Positions 28,464 through 37,406 of a stretch of 64,000 nucleotides of DNA are shown here, piece after piece. The stretch's first letter is position 1. Every line of letters begins with the position of its first letter. The position numbers and the translations under genes are program-made. The notes beneath the pieces were generated by a model, which was not told the origin of the DNA, did not search any database, and saw only the letters and a program-made list of their open reading frames with translations. This stretch comes from Xaviernesmea rhizosphaerae (GTDB lineage Bacteria > Pseudomonadota > Alphaproteobacteria > Rhizobiales > Rhizobiaceae): positions 1 to 64,000 of the forward strand of contig NZ_MKIO01000033.1 of NCBI RefSeq assembly GCF_001938945.1, read 5' to 3'.

Positions 28464-31381
28464 CCCAAGTGATCCGCCTGCGCGCGCCGTTGCACGCTGT
28501 TGTCAGCCGGCTGCTCGCCCTTGTTCTGTGCTGCCTGACCCTGCTGGCCGGCCTGTCGACGCCTGCCGGCGCCGTCGAGCCGGTGAAGATCTCGCGCGAG
28601 GACACGGCGCTCGACCTGACGGCGACCACGGAAATCTATACCGGGCGCGGCGATGCCTTCCAGGTGTCCACGGCACCGGGCACCGACGGCATCGTCCGGC
28701 GCATCGAGGTGCGCTCCTCAGGCGGAAACCACCAGGGCGACTGGGCGGTATTCGCGCTCGCCAATGTCTCGGAAGAGCAGCTGGAGCGCGTCATCGTCGC
28801 CCCGCATTTCCGGCTGGTCAATTCCAAGCTGTTCTGGCCCGATCTCGGATCGCAGCGCATCCTGTCGATCACCCCGTCGGAAGGCTTCGCGCTGGACCGG
28901 CTGCCGAGCGAGGAGGACGACGTCTTTTCGATCACGCTCAATCCAGGCTCCGTCGTCACCTTCGTCGCCGAGCTGACCTCTCCCGACCTGCCGCAGATCT
29001 ATCTGTGGGAGCCCGATGCCTATAAGGACACGGTCAACGCCTTCACGCTCTATCGCGGCATCGTGCTCGGCATTGCCGGCCTGCTCGCGGTGTTCCTGAC
29101 GATCCTGTTCGTGGTCAAGGGCACGTCGATGCTGCCGGCCACGGCCGCGCTCGCTTGGGCGGTGCTCGCCTATATCTGCGTGGATTTCGGCTTCCTGTCG
29201 AAACTGATCGCGATCACGGCAGCCGACGAGCGCATATGGCGCGCCGGCACGGAGGTGTTCCTCTCGGCCGGCCTCGTCATTTTCCTCTTCACCTATCTGA
29301 ACCTCAACCGCTGGCACCAGCATCTCGCCTATGCCACGCTTGCCTGGGTTCTGGGGCTGGCCCTGCTCTTCGGCGTGGCGATCTACGACCCCTCGATCGC
29401 CGCCGGCATCGCCCGCCTCTCCTTCGCGCTGACCGGTACGGCCGGCACGCTGCTGATCGCCTATCTCGGCTTCAAGCATTATGACCGCGCCATCCTGCTC
29501 GTGCCCGCCTGGATGCTGATTCTCGTCTGGCTGTTCGGCGCCTGGCTGACGGTCACCGGCCGGCTGGCCAACGACATCGTCCAGCCGGCGCTGGGCGGCG
29601 GGCTGGTGCTGATCGTGCTTTTGATCGGCTTCACGGTGATGCAGCATGCCTTTGCCGGCGGCGCCTATGGCCAGGGCCTCTTCTCCGATCTCGAGCGGCA
29701 ATCGCTGGCGCTGACCGGATCGGGTGATACGGTCTGGGACTGGGACGTGGCGCGCGACCGCGTGGTGACCATGCCCGACATCTCGGCCCATCTCGGCCTT
29801 GCGCCCGGCAGCATGCATGGGGCGGCGCGCAACTGGCTGCCGCGCCTGCATCCCGACGACCGCGACCGGTTCCGCGCCACGCTCGACGTGCTGCTGGAAC
29901 ACCGCCGTGGGCGGCTCAATCACGAATTCCGGGTGCGGGCCGAGGACGGACATTATCACTGGCTGGCGATCCGCGCCCGGCCGGTGCTCGGCGCCAATGG
30001 CGAGATCATCCGCTGCGTCGGCACGATCGTGGATGTGACGGAGCAGCGCAATTCGATCGACCGCCTGCTCCATGACGCCCTGCACGACAATCTGACCGGC
30101 CTGCCCAACCGCCAGCTTTTCCTGGACCGGCTGCAGACCTTCCTAATGCTGGCGCCGGCGACCGGCGTTGTCCGGCCGACCGTCATCACCATCGATATCG
30201 ACCGCTACCGCCAGGTCAACGAGCTGCTCGGCATCGCCGCCGGCGACAATATCCTGATCGCGCTGACCCGCCGGCTGCGGCGGCTTTTGAAGCCGCAGGA
30301 TACGCTGGCGCGGCTCGGCGGCGATTCTTTCGGCGTGCTGCTGCTCTCGGAACGCGATCCGGCCAAGGTGGCGGAGTTCGCCGCCGCCGTCAGCCAGGCC
30401 ATCATGGTTCCCATCAGCTTCGCCGGCCGCGAGGTGCATCTGACCGCCTCGATCGGCCTCGTCTCCTGGGTGGACCAGCAGGAAAGCGCCGCCAGCCTGC
30501 TTGACGATGCCGAACTGGCGATGTTCCGCGCCAAGAAGGCCGGCGGCAACCGGGTCGAGCCCTACCGTCCGGCCTTCCGCGCCTCCGGCACCGAGCGCAT
30601 GCAGATCGAGACCGACCTGCGCAAGGCGGTCGATCGCAAGGAGATCAGCCTCGTCTATCAGCCGATCGTGCGGCTGTCGGATGGCGAGATCGCCGGCTTC
30701 GAGGCGCTGATGCGCTGGGATCATCCCAAGCGCGGCAGCATCCCGCCGAGCGAATTCATCCCCGTGGCGGAAAGCTGCGACGTCATCAACCAGCTCGGCC
30801 TTTTCGCCTTCGAGCGGGCAACCGTCGATCTCAGCGAATGGCAGATGGCCTCCGGCGACCTGCCGATCTTCATCTCGATCAACCTGTCGAGCGCGCAGCT
30901 GCTCAACAATGATCTCTATGACGATGTCCGCGCGATTTTGAGCAAGAACCGCTGCGAGACCCACAAGATCAAGATCGAGCTGACGGAATCGCTGGTGATG
31001 GAAAATCCCGAGCAGGCCCGGCTCGTGCTGGGCAAGCTGCGCGACGCCGGCCTCGGCCTGGCGCTCGACGATTTCGGCACCGGCCATTCCTCGCTTGCCT
31101 ATCTCACCCGCTTCCCCTTCGACACGCTGAAGATCGACAAGGCGCTGGTCACCGACCCCAGCGACAAGCGCGCCGCGCTGCTGCGCTCGGTCATCAGCAT
31201 GGCCCGGGAAATGGAGATGCAGGTGGTGGCGGAAGGCATCGAATCGGAAGCCGACGCCATGCAGCTCGGCCAGATGGGCTGCGATTACGGCCAGAGCTTC
31301 CTGTTCGGCCCGCCGATCGCCACCGATGCCGTGCAGCGGCTCTTGCGCGAGCGCTTCCCGATCGTCCGCCGCGCCTCGTAA
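28460..31381 (+). CDS. Membrane GGDEF-EAL protein, likely c-di-GMP phosphodiesterase
   Basis: A 973-residue sensor. It has a signal peptide (about 1-38), a periplasmic beta-rich domain (40-185), a cluster of seven or so membrane helices (about 193-395, 7TMR-DISM-like), a PAS domain (about 415-530), GGDEF (about 545-690) and EAL (about 715-960). The cyclase signature reads GGDSF, not GGDEF, so synthesis is probably lost. The EAL side is intact: FEALMRW, a DDFGTGHSS loop, TLKIDKAL and VVAEGIES. I therefore expect a phosphodiesterase with a regulatory GGDEF domain. The start is TTG at 28460, overlapping the GNAT stop; GTG at 28469 is an alternative. Confidence 0.92.
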   Translation: MTQVIRLRAPLHAVVSRLLALVLCCLTLLAGLSTPAGAVEPVKISREDTALDLTATTEIYTGRGDAFQVSTAPGTDGIVRRIEVRSSGGNHQGDWAVFALANVSEEQLERVIVAPHFRLVNSKLFWPDLGSQRILSITPSEGFALDRLPSEEDDVFSITLNPGSVVTFVAELTSPDLPQIYLWEPDAYKDTVNAFTLYRGIVLGIAGLLAVFLTILFVVKGTSMLPATAALAWAVLAYICVDFGFLSKLIAITAADERIWRAGTEVFLSAGLVIFLFTYLNLNRWHQHLAYATLAWVLGLALLFGVAIYDPSIAAGIARLSFALTGTAGTLLIAYLGFKHYDRAILLVPAWMLILVWLFGAWLTVTGRLANDIVQPALGGGLVLIVLLIGFTVMQHAFAGGAYGQGLFSDLERQSLALTGSGDTVWDWDVARDRVVTMPDISAHLGLAPGSMHGAARNWLPRLHPDDRDRFRATLDVLLEHRRGRLNHEFRVRAEDGHYHWLAIRARPVLGANGEIIRCVGTIVDVTEQRNSIDRLLHDALHDNLTGLPNRQLFLDRLQTFLMLAPATGVVRPTVITIDIDRYRQVNELLGIAAGDNILIALTRRLRRLLKPQDTLARLGGDSFGVLLLSERDPAKVAEFAAAVSQAIMVPISFAGREVHLTASIGLVSWVDQQESAASLLDDAELAMFRAKKAGGNRVEPYRPAFRASGTERMQIETDLRKAVDRKEISLVYQPIVRLSDGEIAGFEALMRWDHPKRGSIPPSEFIPVAESCDVINQLGLFAFERATVDLSEWQMASGDLPIFISINLSSAQLLNNDLYDDVRAILSKNRCETHKIKIELTESLVMENPEQARLVLGKLRDAGLGLALDDFGTGHSSLAYLTRFPFDTLKIDKALVTDPSDKRAALLRSVISMAREMEMQVVAEGIESEADAMQLGQMGCDYGQSFLFGPPIATDAVQRLLRERFPIVRRAS

Positions 31382-31422
31382 CGCTGCCCCAAGGCGCCTT
31401 ACCATAGCGTTCAATCATGACG

Positions 31423-31456
31423 AAAAGGCCGCGTTCCACCCGGAACGCGGCCTTTT
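31423..31456 (+). terminator. Terminator of the GNAT / GGDEF-EAL operon
   Basis: Perfect 15-bp stem AAAAGGCCGCGTTCC / GGAACGCGGCCTTTT with a four-base loop and further T residues. Confidence 0.92.
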
Positions 31457-31506
31457 TTATCGGGTCATCGAAACGGAAAACAGATTATCGTTTTCCGTCT
31501 GCTGCC

Positions 31507-32646
31507 TTAAGCGGCGGCGGGCGTCTGTGTCGGGGCAGCGGCCTGACCGTCGGGGCTCATCGCGGCATGCGGCGCGGTGCGGATCAGCTCGTTGATGAAG
31601 TCGAGCTTGTCGATAACAGGCTGCGACAGGATGAACGGATAGCTGTCCGCCTGGCCCATGGAGCGCTGGATGCTGTTCATCGCCACGCTGAGCGGCACCC
31701 AGGCATCAACGAGAAGCTGGGCATTGGCTGCGCGATAGGGATCGAAATCCACCTCGGCGGCCATGTCCTCGTGCCGGCGCGGATCGGTGGAGAGGCCGAA
31801 GGAGCGCGCGGTTTCCAGCGTATCGACGATGTGGAAGAAATGCGCCCAGCATTCGGCAAAATCTTCCGCCGGATGGCAACTGGCATAGGTCGAGATGAAG
31901 CGGTTCTGCCAGTCGGCCGGCGGGCCCTGCTCGTAATTGCGCTGGAGTGCTGCGGCATAATCCTCGCGCTCGTCACCGAAGAGGGCGCGGGCCTTTTCGA
32001 GCATCTCGGGATTGTTGGCGACCAGCACGGCGAAATACCAATGGCCGATCTCATGGCGGAAATGGCCAAGCAGCGTGCGATAGGGTTCGCCCATCTTCAG
32101 ACGCACGCTTTCGCGGGTGGCATCATTCGCCTCGGCCGCGCGCAGGCTGATCAGGCCATCTTCGTGCCCCGTCATCGCCGGGATCACATTGCCATTCGCG
32201 TCGACCTCATCGGCGAGGAAGTCGAACACCAGCCCTCCTTCAGGATCGACATCACGACCGGGGCGCGGCAGGTTGAAGCGCAGCAGCGAATAGAAGAGAT
32301 GACGCTGCGCCTGGGAAATGCGCTGCCAGTTCGACAGGCCCTCGGGATTGTCAGTGACCGGCACGATGCGGTTATAGCGGCAGGCAATGCAGAATGGCTG
32401 ATTTTCCGAGACGGGAACCAGCCAGTTGCAGATGTCATGAGCAGCATTCTCGCAAAAATGCACGGCGGTTTGGTTGTCGCCGATGATGGTCCACTGCTCG
32501 TGACCGGCATCATCCACACCGGCCGGCGCCAGCGCGTACATCTTCATCGACTGCGCGAGAAAGCCGAGCCGAGAATTGCAGCTGACACAGACGGTGTTGT
32601 CGAAGTGCACGGGATTGTTGCAATTCGTGCAACTGAAAAGCTTCAT
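31507..32646 (-). CDS. Putative zinc-binding metallopeptidase with N-terminal zinc ribbon
   Basis: A 379-residue protein. The first 25 residues form a zinc ribbon (CTNCNNPVHFDNTVCVSC). The middle holds HFRHEIGHWYF, an HExxH zinc-protease motif (about residue 205), and a later conserved acidic and histidine segment AEDFAECWAHFFHIVDTLE. This is the family annotated as putative zinc-binding metallopeptidase in many proteobacteria; its substrates are not known. There is no signal peptide. The ATG at 32646 is chosen because the zinc ribbon begins right after it, although the frame is open further upstream. Confidence 0.85.
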   Translation of the reverse strand: MKLFSCTNCNNPVHFDNTVCVSCNSRLGFLAQSMKMYALAPAGVDDAGHEQWTIIGDNQTAVHFCENAAHDICNWLVPVSENQPFCIACRYNRIVPVTDNPEGLSNWQRISQAQRHLFYSLLRFNLPRPGRDVDPEGGLVFDFLADEVDANGNVIPAMTGHEDGLISLRAAEANDATRESVRLKMGEPYRTLLGHFRHEIGHWYFAVLVANNPEMLEKARALFGDEREDYAAALQRNYEQGPPADWQNRFISTYASCHPAEDFAECWAHFFHIVDTLETARSFGLSTDPRRHEDMAAEVDFDPYRAANAQLLVDAWVPLSVAMNSIQRSMGQADSYPFILSQPVIDKLDFINELIRTAPHAAMSPDGQAAAPTQTPAAA

Positions 32647-32989
32647 TCCTGTCCCCAATTCTAAAAGGCGGACCAGCCCTGAGGGCGGTTGGCGGATATG
32701 ATGGTGAAGAGACATGCAGCGAGGTAAATGTGGCACGGCCAGCGCGGCACAGGTGGATCGCGAGCCTTTACGCAAGAGAACAAGACGATAGCCATGTCCT
32801 GCAGCATGGCAGGATGAAAAGCGCCTCAGCTATCCGTCGTCATCATTGCGGGTGTCTTACCTTCCTCGTCAACGGAAATGCCCGCTGGCACGGGGGCACA
32901 GCGGGCATCGGCGCAAATCATCATCCAGTTGAACCCGTCAGGACGACGACGCGCACTCCGAAGCTGCGGCAAAAGCCGCAGCAAAAGGA
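32647..32989. other. 340-bp intergenic region between csbD and the metallopeptidase
   Basis: It contains a small hairpin GCTGCGGC-AAAA-GCCGCAGC (32963-32982) right after the csbD stop, a weak terminator candidate without a clear T run. A GCCCGCTG / CAGCGGGC inverted repeat lies near 32880-32906. No gene is visible. Confidence 0.4.
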
Positions 32990-33181
32990 TTACATGCGGT
33001 CAACGACGTCCTTGGCGGCGTCCTTGGCCTTGCCGCTGGCGGACTGAACCTTGCCCTTGAGCTCCTGGCCCTTGCCTTCGGCTTCGAGGCGGTCGTTGCC
33101 GGTCAGGTTGCCGGCAGCCTGCTTGATCTTGCCAGCGGCCTGGTTGGCGGCGCCGGAAACGCGGTCGGACGTGCTACCCAT
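32990..33181 (-). CDS. CsbD family stress protein
   Basis: A 63-residue soluble, highly charged protein. It has the CsbD pattern of repeated small helical segments: GAANQAAGKIKQAAGNLTGNDRLEAEGKGQELKGKVQ, then KAKDAAKDVVD. Members are strongly induced by general stress, but their biochemical job is unknown. ATG at 33181 has AAGGAG at ideal distance. A perfect EcfG-type promoter lies 56 bases upstream, which supports stress control from sequence. Confidence 0.92.
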   Translation of the reverse strand: MGSTSDRVSGAANQAAGKIKQAAGNLTGNDRLEAEGKGQELKGKVQSASGKAKDAAKDVVDRM

Positions 33182-33236
33182 GATAGTTCTCCTTGGTGTT
33201 GAGAACGGTCCCTTTTTCCGTTCTTTCCGACCTGAA

Positions 33237-33261
33237 AACGAGAACTTCAGCGATTTGTTCC
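33237..33261 (-). promoter_or_regulatory. EcfG/RpoE2-type general stress promoter of csbD
   Basis: On the minus strand GGAAC (33261-33257), 16 bases, then CGTT (33240-33237). It exactly matches the general-stress consensus. Confidence 0.85.
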
Positions 33262-33328
33262 GAAGGGTTTCCGCACCTTTTAAAACTTTCGTCGCAACCT
33301 TGTCGCGACCCTGAAAGCACCAAAGCAA

Positions 33329-33349
33329 AACCCCGCCAAAGCGGCGGGG
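33329..33349 (-). terminator. Terminator of the YqgE gene
   Basis: Stem CCCCGCC / GGCGGGG with a short loop, followed on the minus strand by TTTTGCTTT. It lies about 50 bases after the stop codon. Confidence 0.75.
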
Positions 33350-33399
33350 TTGGCAAAATACCGGAGATCGTGGCGAGGGATAGATCGAGACCTTGGGCC

Positions 33400-34002
33400 T
33401 CAGGCGTGGCCGGCCGTGGGCGAAAGCATAGCCGGGGCAACGCCCATCAGCGCGAGCGCGCGATCATATTTGTCGACCAGCGTGCGGTCGAAGATCAGCT
33501 CCTCATTGGGCGGCGAGGTCAGCCAGTCATTGGCGGCGATCTCGTTTTCCAGTTGCCCCGGGCCCCAGCCGACATAGCCGAGCATCAGCATCGCCTTGGT
33601 CGGCCCCTTCCCGCGCGAAATCGCCCTGATGATGTCGAGCGTCGCGGTCATGCAGATTTCGTCGTTGATCGGAATGCTGGATTCGCTGAGATAGTCATCG
33701 GAATGCAGCACGAAGCCGCGGCCCGTCTCCACCGGCCCGCCGGTCTGGATCTGAAAATCCCGCGTGGAATCGGGAAGGCGGATCGCCTGATCGGAATTGA
33801 TGATGTCGAGATGAAGCAGAACCTCTGGAAAGGTCAGCTGCTGCGAGCGGTTCAGCACGAAGCCCATGGCGCCATCGCTGGAATGGGCACAGATGAACAC
33901 GACCGTTCGGGCAAAATTGCTGTCGAGCATGCCGGGCATGGCAATGAGGAACTGTCCGTCCAACATGCCTCTTTCACGCGTCTTGTGCAACGTTGCCATC
34001 AT
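33400..34002 (-). CDS. YqgE/AlgH family protein (UPF0301)
   Basis: A 200-residue protein. The family core is clear: [39 protein letters not shown] at the N-terminus, then [19 protein letters not shown] and [24 protein letters not shown]. The fold is known but the function is poorly defined; AlgH relatives affect regulation in Pseudomonas. Two adjacent ATG codons (34002 and 33999) are possible starts. The upstream extension of the frame is unsupported. Confidence 0.93.
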   Translation of the reverse strand: MMATLHKTRERGMLDGQFLIAMPGMLDSNFARTVVFICAHSSDGAMGFVLNRSQQLTFPEVLLHLDIINSDQAIRLPDSTRDFQIQTGGPVETGRGFVLHSDDYLSESSIPINDEICMTATLDIIRAISRGKGPTKAMLMLGYVGWGPGQLENEIAANDWLTSPPNEELIFDRTLVDKYDRALALMGVAPAMLSPTAGHA

Positions 34003-34150
34003 GGGTTGCTCGCTTTTCTCTGTTTCAGATCCGTGTGAAATTCGCCCCTGTCCAGTCCAACCTGTTCGCGCAACGGACGCAACCATCTCGCGCCGTCATC
34101 AAACGAATATGATCGGAAGGCTCCCCTCAAGCCGCCCTATGCACCGCTTT

Positions 34151-34191
34151 GTCCCGAAAACGTGACACCCGTTTCCAATTCGATGCTCTAG
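34151..34191. repeat. RIME-like repeat, half copy
   Basis: GTCCCGAAAACGTGACACCCG, then TTTCCAATTCGATGCTCTA. It is the second palindrome of the family with a decayed stem. It ends nine bases before the first possible start codon of the next gene. Confidence 0.6.
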
Positions 34192-34223
34192 GCCGACTGA
34201 TGCAAAACACGTATAGGCCACGC

Positions 34224-35051
34224 ATGACCGAGCAGTTCAGACAGAATGTGACTCAAGGGGCGGCTCTGGCAAGCCTTTTGACGGCTTTTTTTATTTTGCC
34301 TCCGGCAAACGCCGCGCAGAGCGATCCGGTTCGGGCGGAGGGCGTTGATATCCGTCTGGTGGCGTCCGCGCCGGAAGCGGATGGAAAGATCCCCGCCATG
34401 CTCGACATCCGGCTGGCGCCCGGCTGGAAGACCTACTGGATCGATCCGGGCAGTTCCGGCCTGCCGCCACAGATCACGGTCTCCGGTCCAGGCCTTCGCT
34501 TCGATGGCGTCAGGTTTCCCGCGCCGAAAGCCTTCGAGGAAGGCTCCGCGCGCAGCGTCGGCTATGCCGATGGCGTCACCCTGCCGCTCGTGCTCTCGCA
34601 TGAAGCAGGCGCGATGCCGGCGCGCGTGACGGCGCAGGTGATGATCGGCGTCTGCAAGGATATCTGCGTTCCGGTCCAGGCCAGCCTTTCGGCCGATCTG
34701 TCAGGCCCTGCGGCCGCCAATCCGCTGGACAAGGCCCGTATTGCGCTGGCCGAAGAAAGCCTGCCGGGGCCGCCGCAGCCGGACCTGACCGTGACCTCTG
34801 CACGGGTAAAGGACGCCAAGCTCGTGCTGGAGCTGACCGCCCCCGCCGGCGAGCCGCCGCAGATCTTTCTGTCCAGCAGCAAAGGCGCCTCCTTCGGCAC
34901 GCCGAAGATCGTTCCCGCCGGGCCCGGCCGCTTCCGGGCCGAAACGACGCTGCGCCTTCCCAGAGCGGCGGCGGCGCCCGCCGAAGCGGGAATCACGGCC
35001 GTTCTCGTCTCAGGCCGAAGAGCCGTCGAAATGCCGCTGGTGTTTGAGTAG
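34224..35051 (+). CDS. DsbD N-terminal-domain protein, periplasmic
   Basis: A 275-residue secreted protein. The signal peptide (about 1-33) ends in PANAAQS. The mature part matches the disulfide-interchange domain of DsbD: RLAPGWKTYWIDPGSSGLPPQ, then GYADGVTLPLVL, then the paired cysteines of MIGVCKDICVPVQA (CxxxC) which would carry electrons. There is no transmembrane reductase domain, so it would need a separate CcdA/DsbD partner; c-type cytochrome or copper-protein maturation is a possible context. ATG 34224 is preferred to ATG 34200 or the frame's opening, which lie in or beside a repeat. Confidence 0.82.
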   Translation: MTEQFRQNVTQGAALASLLTAFFILPPANAAQSDPVRAEGVDIRLVASAPEADGKIPAMLDIRLAPGWKTYWIDPGSSGLPPQITVSGPGLRFDGVRFPAPKAFEEGSARSVGYADGVTLPLVLSHEAGAMPARVTAQVMIGVCKDICVPVQASLSADLSGPAAANPLDKARIALAEESLPGPPQPDLTVTSARVKDAKLVLELTAPAGEPPQIFLSSSKGASFGTPKIVPAGPGRFRAETTLRLPRAAAAPAEAGITAVLVSGRRAVEMPLVFE

Positions 35052-35082
35052 AACCGGCTGTTCCTTTTCGCCTCCGCGCGCG

Positions 35083-35120
35083 GCGAAAACCGGTTCCCAC
35101 TTTTCGCTCGCATGCTCTAT
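35083..35120. repeat. RIME-like repeat, half copy
   Basis: CGAAAACCGGTTCCCACTTT, then TCGCTCGCATGCTCTATAG. It is the second palindrome only, between the DsbD-domain gene and the peroxiredoxin gene. Confidence 0.7.
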
Positions 35121-35179
35121 AGTGACGCCGATGCCGGTCTGCGCATCGCTCCTCCCGTCAATTTGAAGGATACCTGCCT

Positions 35180-35665
35180 GTGACCATTGCCATCGGTGAC
35201 AAGCTCCCCCCTGCCACGTTCAAGGAAAAGACCCCCGACGGGCCGGTCGAAGTCTCGACCGACAGCTTCTTTTCCGGCAAGCGCATCGTGCTCTTCGCCG
35301 TTCCCGGCGCCTTCACGCCCACCTGCTCGCTGAACCACCTGCCCGGCTATCTCGAAAACCGCGACGCCATCCTGGCCCGCGAAGTGGATGATATCGCCGT
35401 CGTCTCGGTCAATGACGTTCACGTCATGGGCGCCTGGGCGACCGCATCGGGCGGCGTGGACAAGATCCACTTCCTGTCCGATTGGGACGCGGCCTTCACC
35501 AAGGCGCTCGGCCTCGACATCGACCTCTCGGCCGGCACACTCGGCGTGCGCTCCAAGCGCTACTCCATGCTGGTCGAGGATGGCGTGGTGAAGATGCTCA
35601 ACATCGAGGAAAGCCCGGGCCAGGCCACGGTTTCCTCGGCCGCTCACATGCTCGAGCAGCTCTGA
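35180..35665 (+). CDS. Peroxiredoxin, Prx5 type
   Basis: A 161-residue thiol peroxidase that reduces H2O2 and organic peroxides. The peroxidatic Cys49 sits in the classical PGAFTPTCS. SVNDVHVMGAW and the C-terminal EESPGQATVSSAAHMLEQL match the Prx5/AhpE-like branch. No obvious resolving cysteine is present, so the protein is probably of the 1-Cys kind and is recycled by glutathione or glutaredoxin. GTG at 35180 follows GAAGGA and is the natural start. Confidence 0.93.
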   Translation: MTIAIGDKLPPATFKEKTPDGPVEVSTDSFFSGKRIVLFAVPGAFTPTCSLNHLPGYLENRDAILAREVDDIAVVSVNDVHVMGAWATASGGVDKIHFLSDWDAAFTKALGLDIDLSAGTLGVRSKRYSMLVEDGVVKMLNIEESPGQATVSSAAHMLEQL

Positions 35666-35698
35666 GCCGATAGGCTCTTGTCACGCACTGCCGCCTCA

Positions 35699-35723
35699 CG
35701 TCGGCCCCGTCCAGGGGCCGACG
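35699..35723. terminator. Hairpin between converging peroxiredoxin and rnhA genes
   Basis: Perfect stem CGTCGGCCCC / GGGGCCGACG with a five-base loop. There is no strong T run on either side, so termination is likely but not certain. Confidence 0.55.
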
Positions 35724-35741
35724 CTTAAAAAGCCTGCGCGC

Positions 35742-36212
35742 TCAGCCCGCGGCCTTCTCCATCAAAGCCGCGCCGCCCTTCTTGAAGGGCGCCATGCCCA
35801 AGCGGGCCAGCTCGTCGGCGCGCTCGTTTTCCGGATGGCCGGCATGGCCTTTCACCCAATGCCAGGTGATCTTGTGAACGCGCTGGGCCTCGTCGAGCGC
35901 CTGCCAGAGTTCACCGTTCTTCACCGGCTTCTTGTCCGCCGTCTTCCAGCCGTTCTTCTTCCAGCCATGGATCCATTTGGAAATGCCGTCCATGACATAT
36001 TTGCTGTCGGTATAGAGATCGATCTCGCAGGGCGACTTCAGCGCGTTCAGCGCCGTGATCGCCGCCATCAGCTCCATGCGGTTGTTGGTCGTTGCCGCCT
36101 CGCCACCATGCATGTCCTTCTCGACATCGCCATAGCGCAGCACCGCGCCCCAGCCGCCCGGCCCCGGATTTCCCGAGCAGGCGCCATCGGTGTAGATCTC
36201 GACATGTTTCAT
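35742..36212 (-). CDS. rnhA: Ribonuclease HI
   Basis: A 156-residue enzyme that cleaves the RNA strand of RNA:DNA hybrids. The catalytic acidic residues are visible in [17 protein letters not shown] (Asp9), NRMELMAAI (Glu47), LYTDSKYV (Asp69) and the late Asp in NERADELA. A basic handle [20 protein letters not shown] is present. It is on the same strand as thrB, whose stop codon is about 120 bases upstream; this gene order is common in rhizobia. Confidence 0.96.
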   Translation of the reverse strand: MKHVEIYTDGACSGNPGPGGWGAVLRYGDVEKDMHGGEAATTNNRMELMAAITALNALKSPCEIDLYTDSKYVMDGISKWIHGWKKNGWKTADKKPVKNGELWQALDEAQRVHKITWHWVKGHAGHPENERADELARLGMAPFKKGGAALMEKAAG

Positions 36213-36330
36213 GATCGTCCAAACTCCCTTGCGGACCGGCGAAGCTCCGCGCCTGACAGTGCGCGACAGCTCCTACCGGCATCCCGTGGCAGAGGCGCAC
36301 ACAGGCCGCCGTCTGCCGTCATTTTGCCGT

Positions 36331-37299
36331 TCAGCCCGTCAGGCCATAGCCTTCGGCCGTTTCGATGGTCTGATGGAAGCGCAGCTTGCGCCAATATTCC
36401 AGCGGATCCTTCTTGACAACCAGCGCGCCCGGCGGCGTCGACAGCCAGTCATAGGCGCGGGTGAGGAAGAAGCGCAGCGCCGAGCCGCGCGCCAGCAGCG
36501 GCAGCGCCGCGACTTCGTCCGGGGTCAGCGGCCGCTCGGCCTGATAGGCGGCGAGGAAGGCCTGGCCCTTGGCCGCGTCATAAACCCCGCTCTTGTCATC
36601 GAAGCACCAGGCGTTGAGGCAGGTCGCCACATCATAGGCGAGCGTGTCGTTGCAGGCGAAGTAGAAGTCGATGATACCGGTCAGCGCGTCGCCGATGAAG
36701 AAAACATTGTCCGGAAAGAGATCGGCATGGATGACGCCCGAGGGCAGGCCCTTCGGCCAGCTGCGCTCCAGAAAGGCGAGCTCGGCATCGATCCCTGCGC
36801 GCAGTCCCTCGGCGATCTCGTCGGCGCGCTCGCGCGCCTTTTCCCAGAGCGGCCGCCAGCCCTCGACCGACAGGGCATTGGCCCGCTTCAGCGCAAAGCC
36901 TTCGCCCGCCCGGTGAAGCCCGGCCAGCGCCCGGCCGAGCGCGGCGCAATGCGGCGCCTCCGGCTGGCGCAGCCAGATGCCTTCGAGAAAGGTGATGATG
37001 GCGGCGGGGCGCCCCGCGAGCTCGCCCAGCAACGTGCCGTCGCGGCGCGTGAGCGGCAGCGGACAGGAGATGCCGCGCGCAGCCAGATGCTCCATCAACC
37101 CGAGAAAGAACGGCAGATCATCCGGATTGACCCGCTTTTCATAGAGCGTGAGGATGAACGGGCCTTCGGTGGTGTGCAGCAGAAAATTGCTGTTCTCCAC
37201 GCCCTCGGCAATGCCCTTATAGGCCGTCAGACGGCCGATGTCATAGGCTTCGAGAAAGCCGCGCAATGCGCCTTCCGTGATATCGGTGTAAACAGCCAC
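36331..37299 (-). CDS. thrB: Homoserine kinase, aminoglycoside-phosphotransferase fold
   Basis: A 322-residue kinase of the APH-fold ThrB type found in alphaproteobacteria and pseudomonads, making O-phosphohomoserine for ThrC. It has [46 protein letters not shown] (nucleotide binding), the catalytic loop [13 protein letters not shown] (about 197-209) and [18 protein letters not shown]. The start codon is GTG at 37299. It lies between ispH and rnhA, in line with usual rhizobial order. Confidence 0.93.
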   Translation of the reverse strand: MAVYTDITEGALRGFLEAYDIGRLTAYKGIAEGVENSNFLLHTTEGPFILTLYEKRVNPDDLPFFLGLMEHLAARGISCPLPLTRRDGTLLGELAGRPAAIITFLEGIWLRQPEAPHCAALGRALAGLHRAGEGFALKRANALSVEGWRPLWEKARERADEIAEGLRAGIDAELAFLERSWPKGLPSGVIHADLFPDNVFFIGDALTGIIDFYFACNDTLAYDVATCLNAWCFDDKSGVYDAAKGQAFLAAYQAERPLTPDEVAALPLLARGSALRFFLTRAYDWLSTPPGALVVKKDPLEYWRKLRFHQTIETAEGYGLTG

Positions 37300-37406
37300 G
37301 AACAGCCCCTCGTCGCTTGGCCCTCAGGAACGATCCGGCCGATCGCGGTCCGGCTTCCCACGCGCTGTATGGCGCGCCCGCCTTGCCGCGGCAAGAGGGC
37401 CGGCAC

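Noticed and set aside
32882..32900. TGGCACG-like sequence resembling a second sigma-54 promoter
   Set aside because: The -12 TTGC element is missing at the required spacing; the match is part of an inverted repeat.
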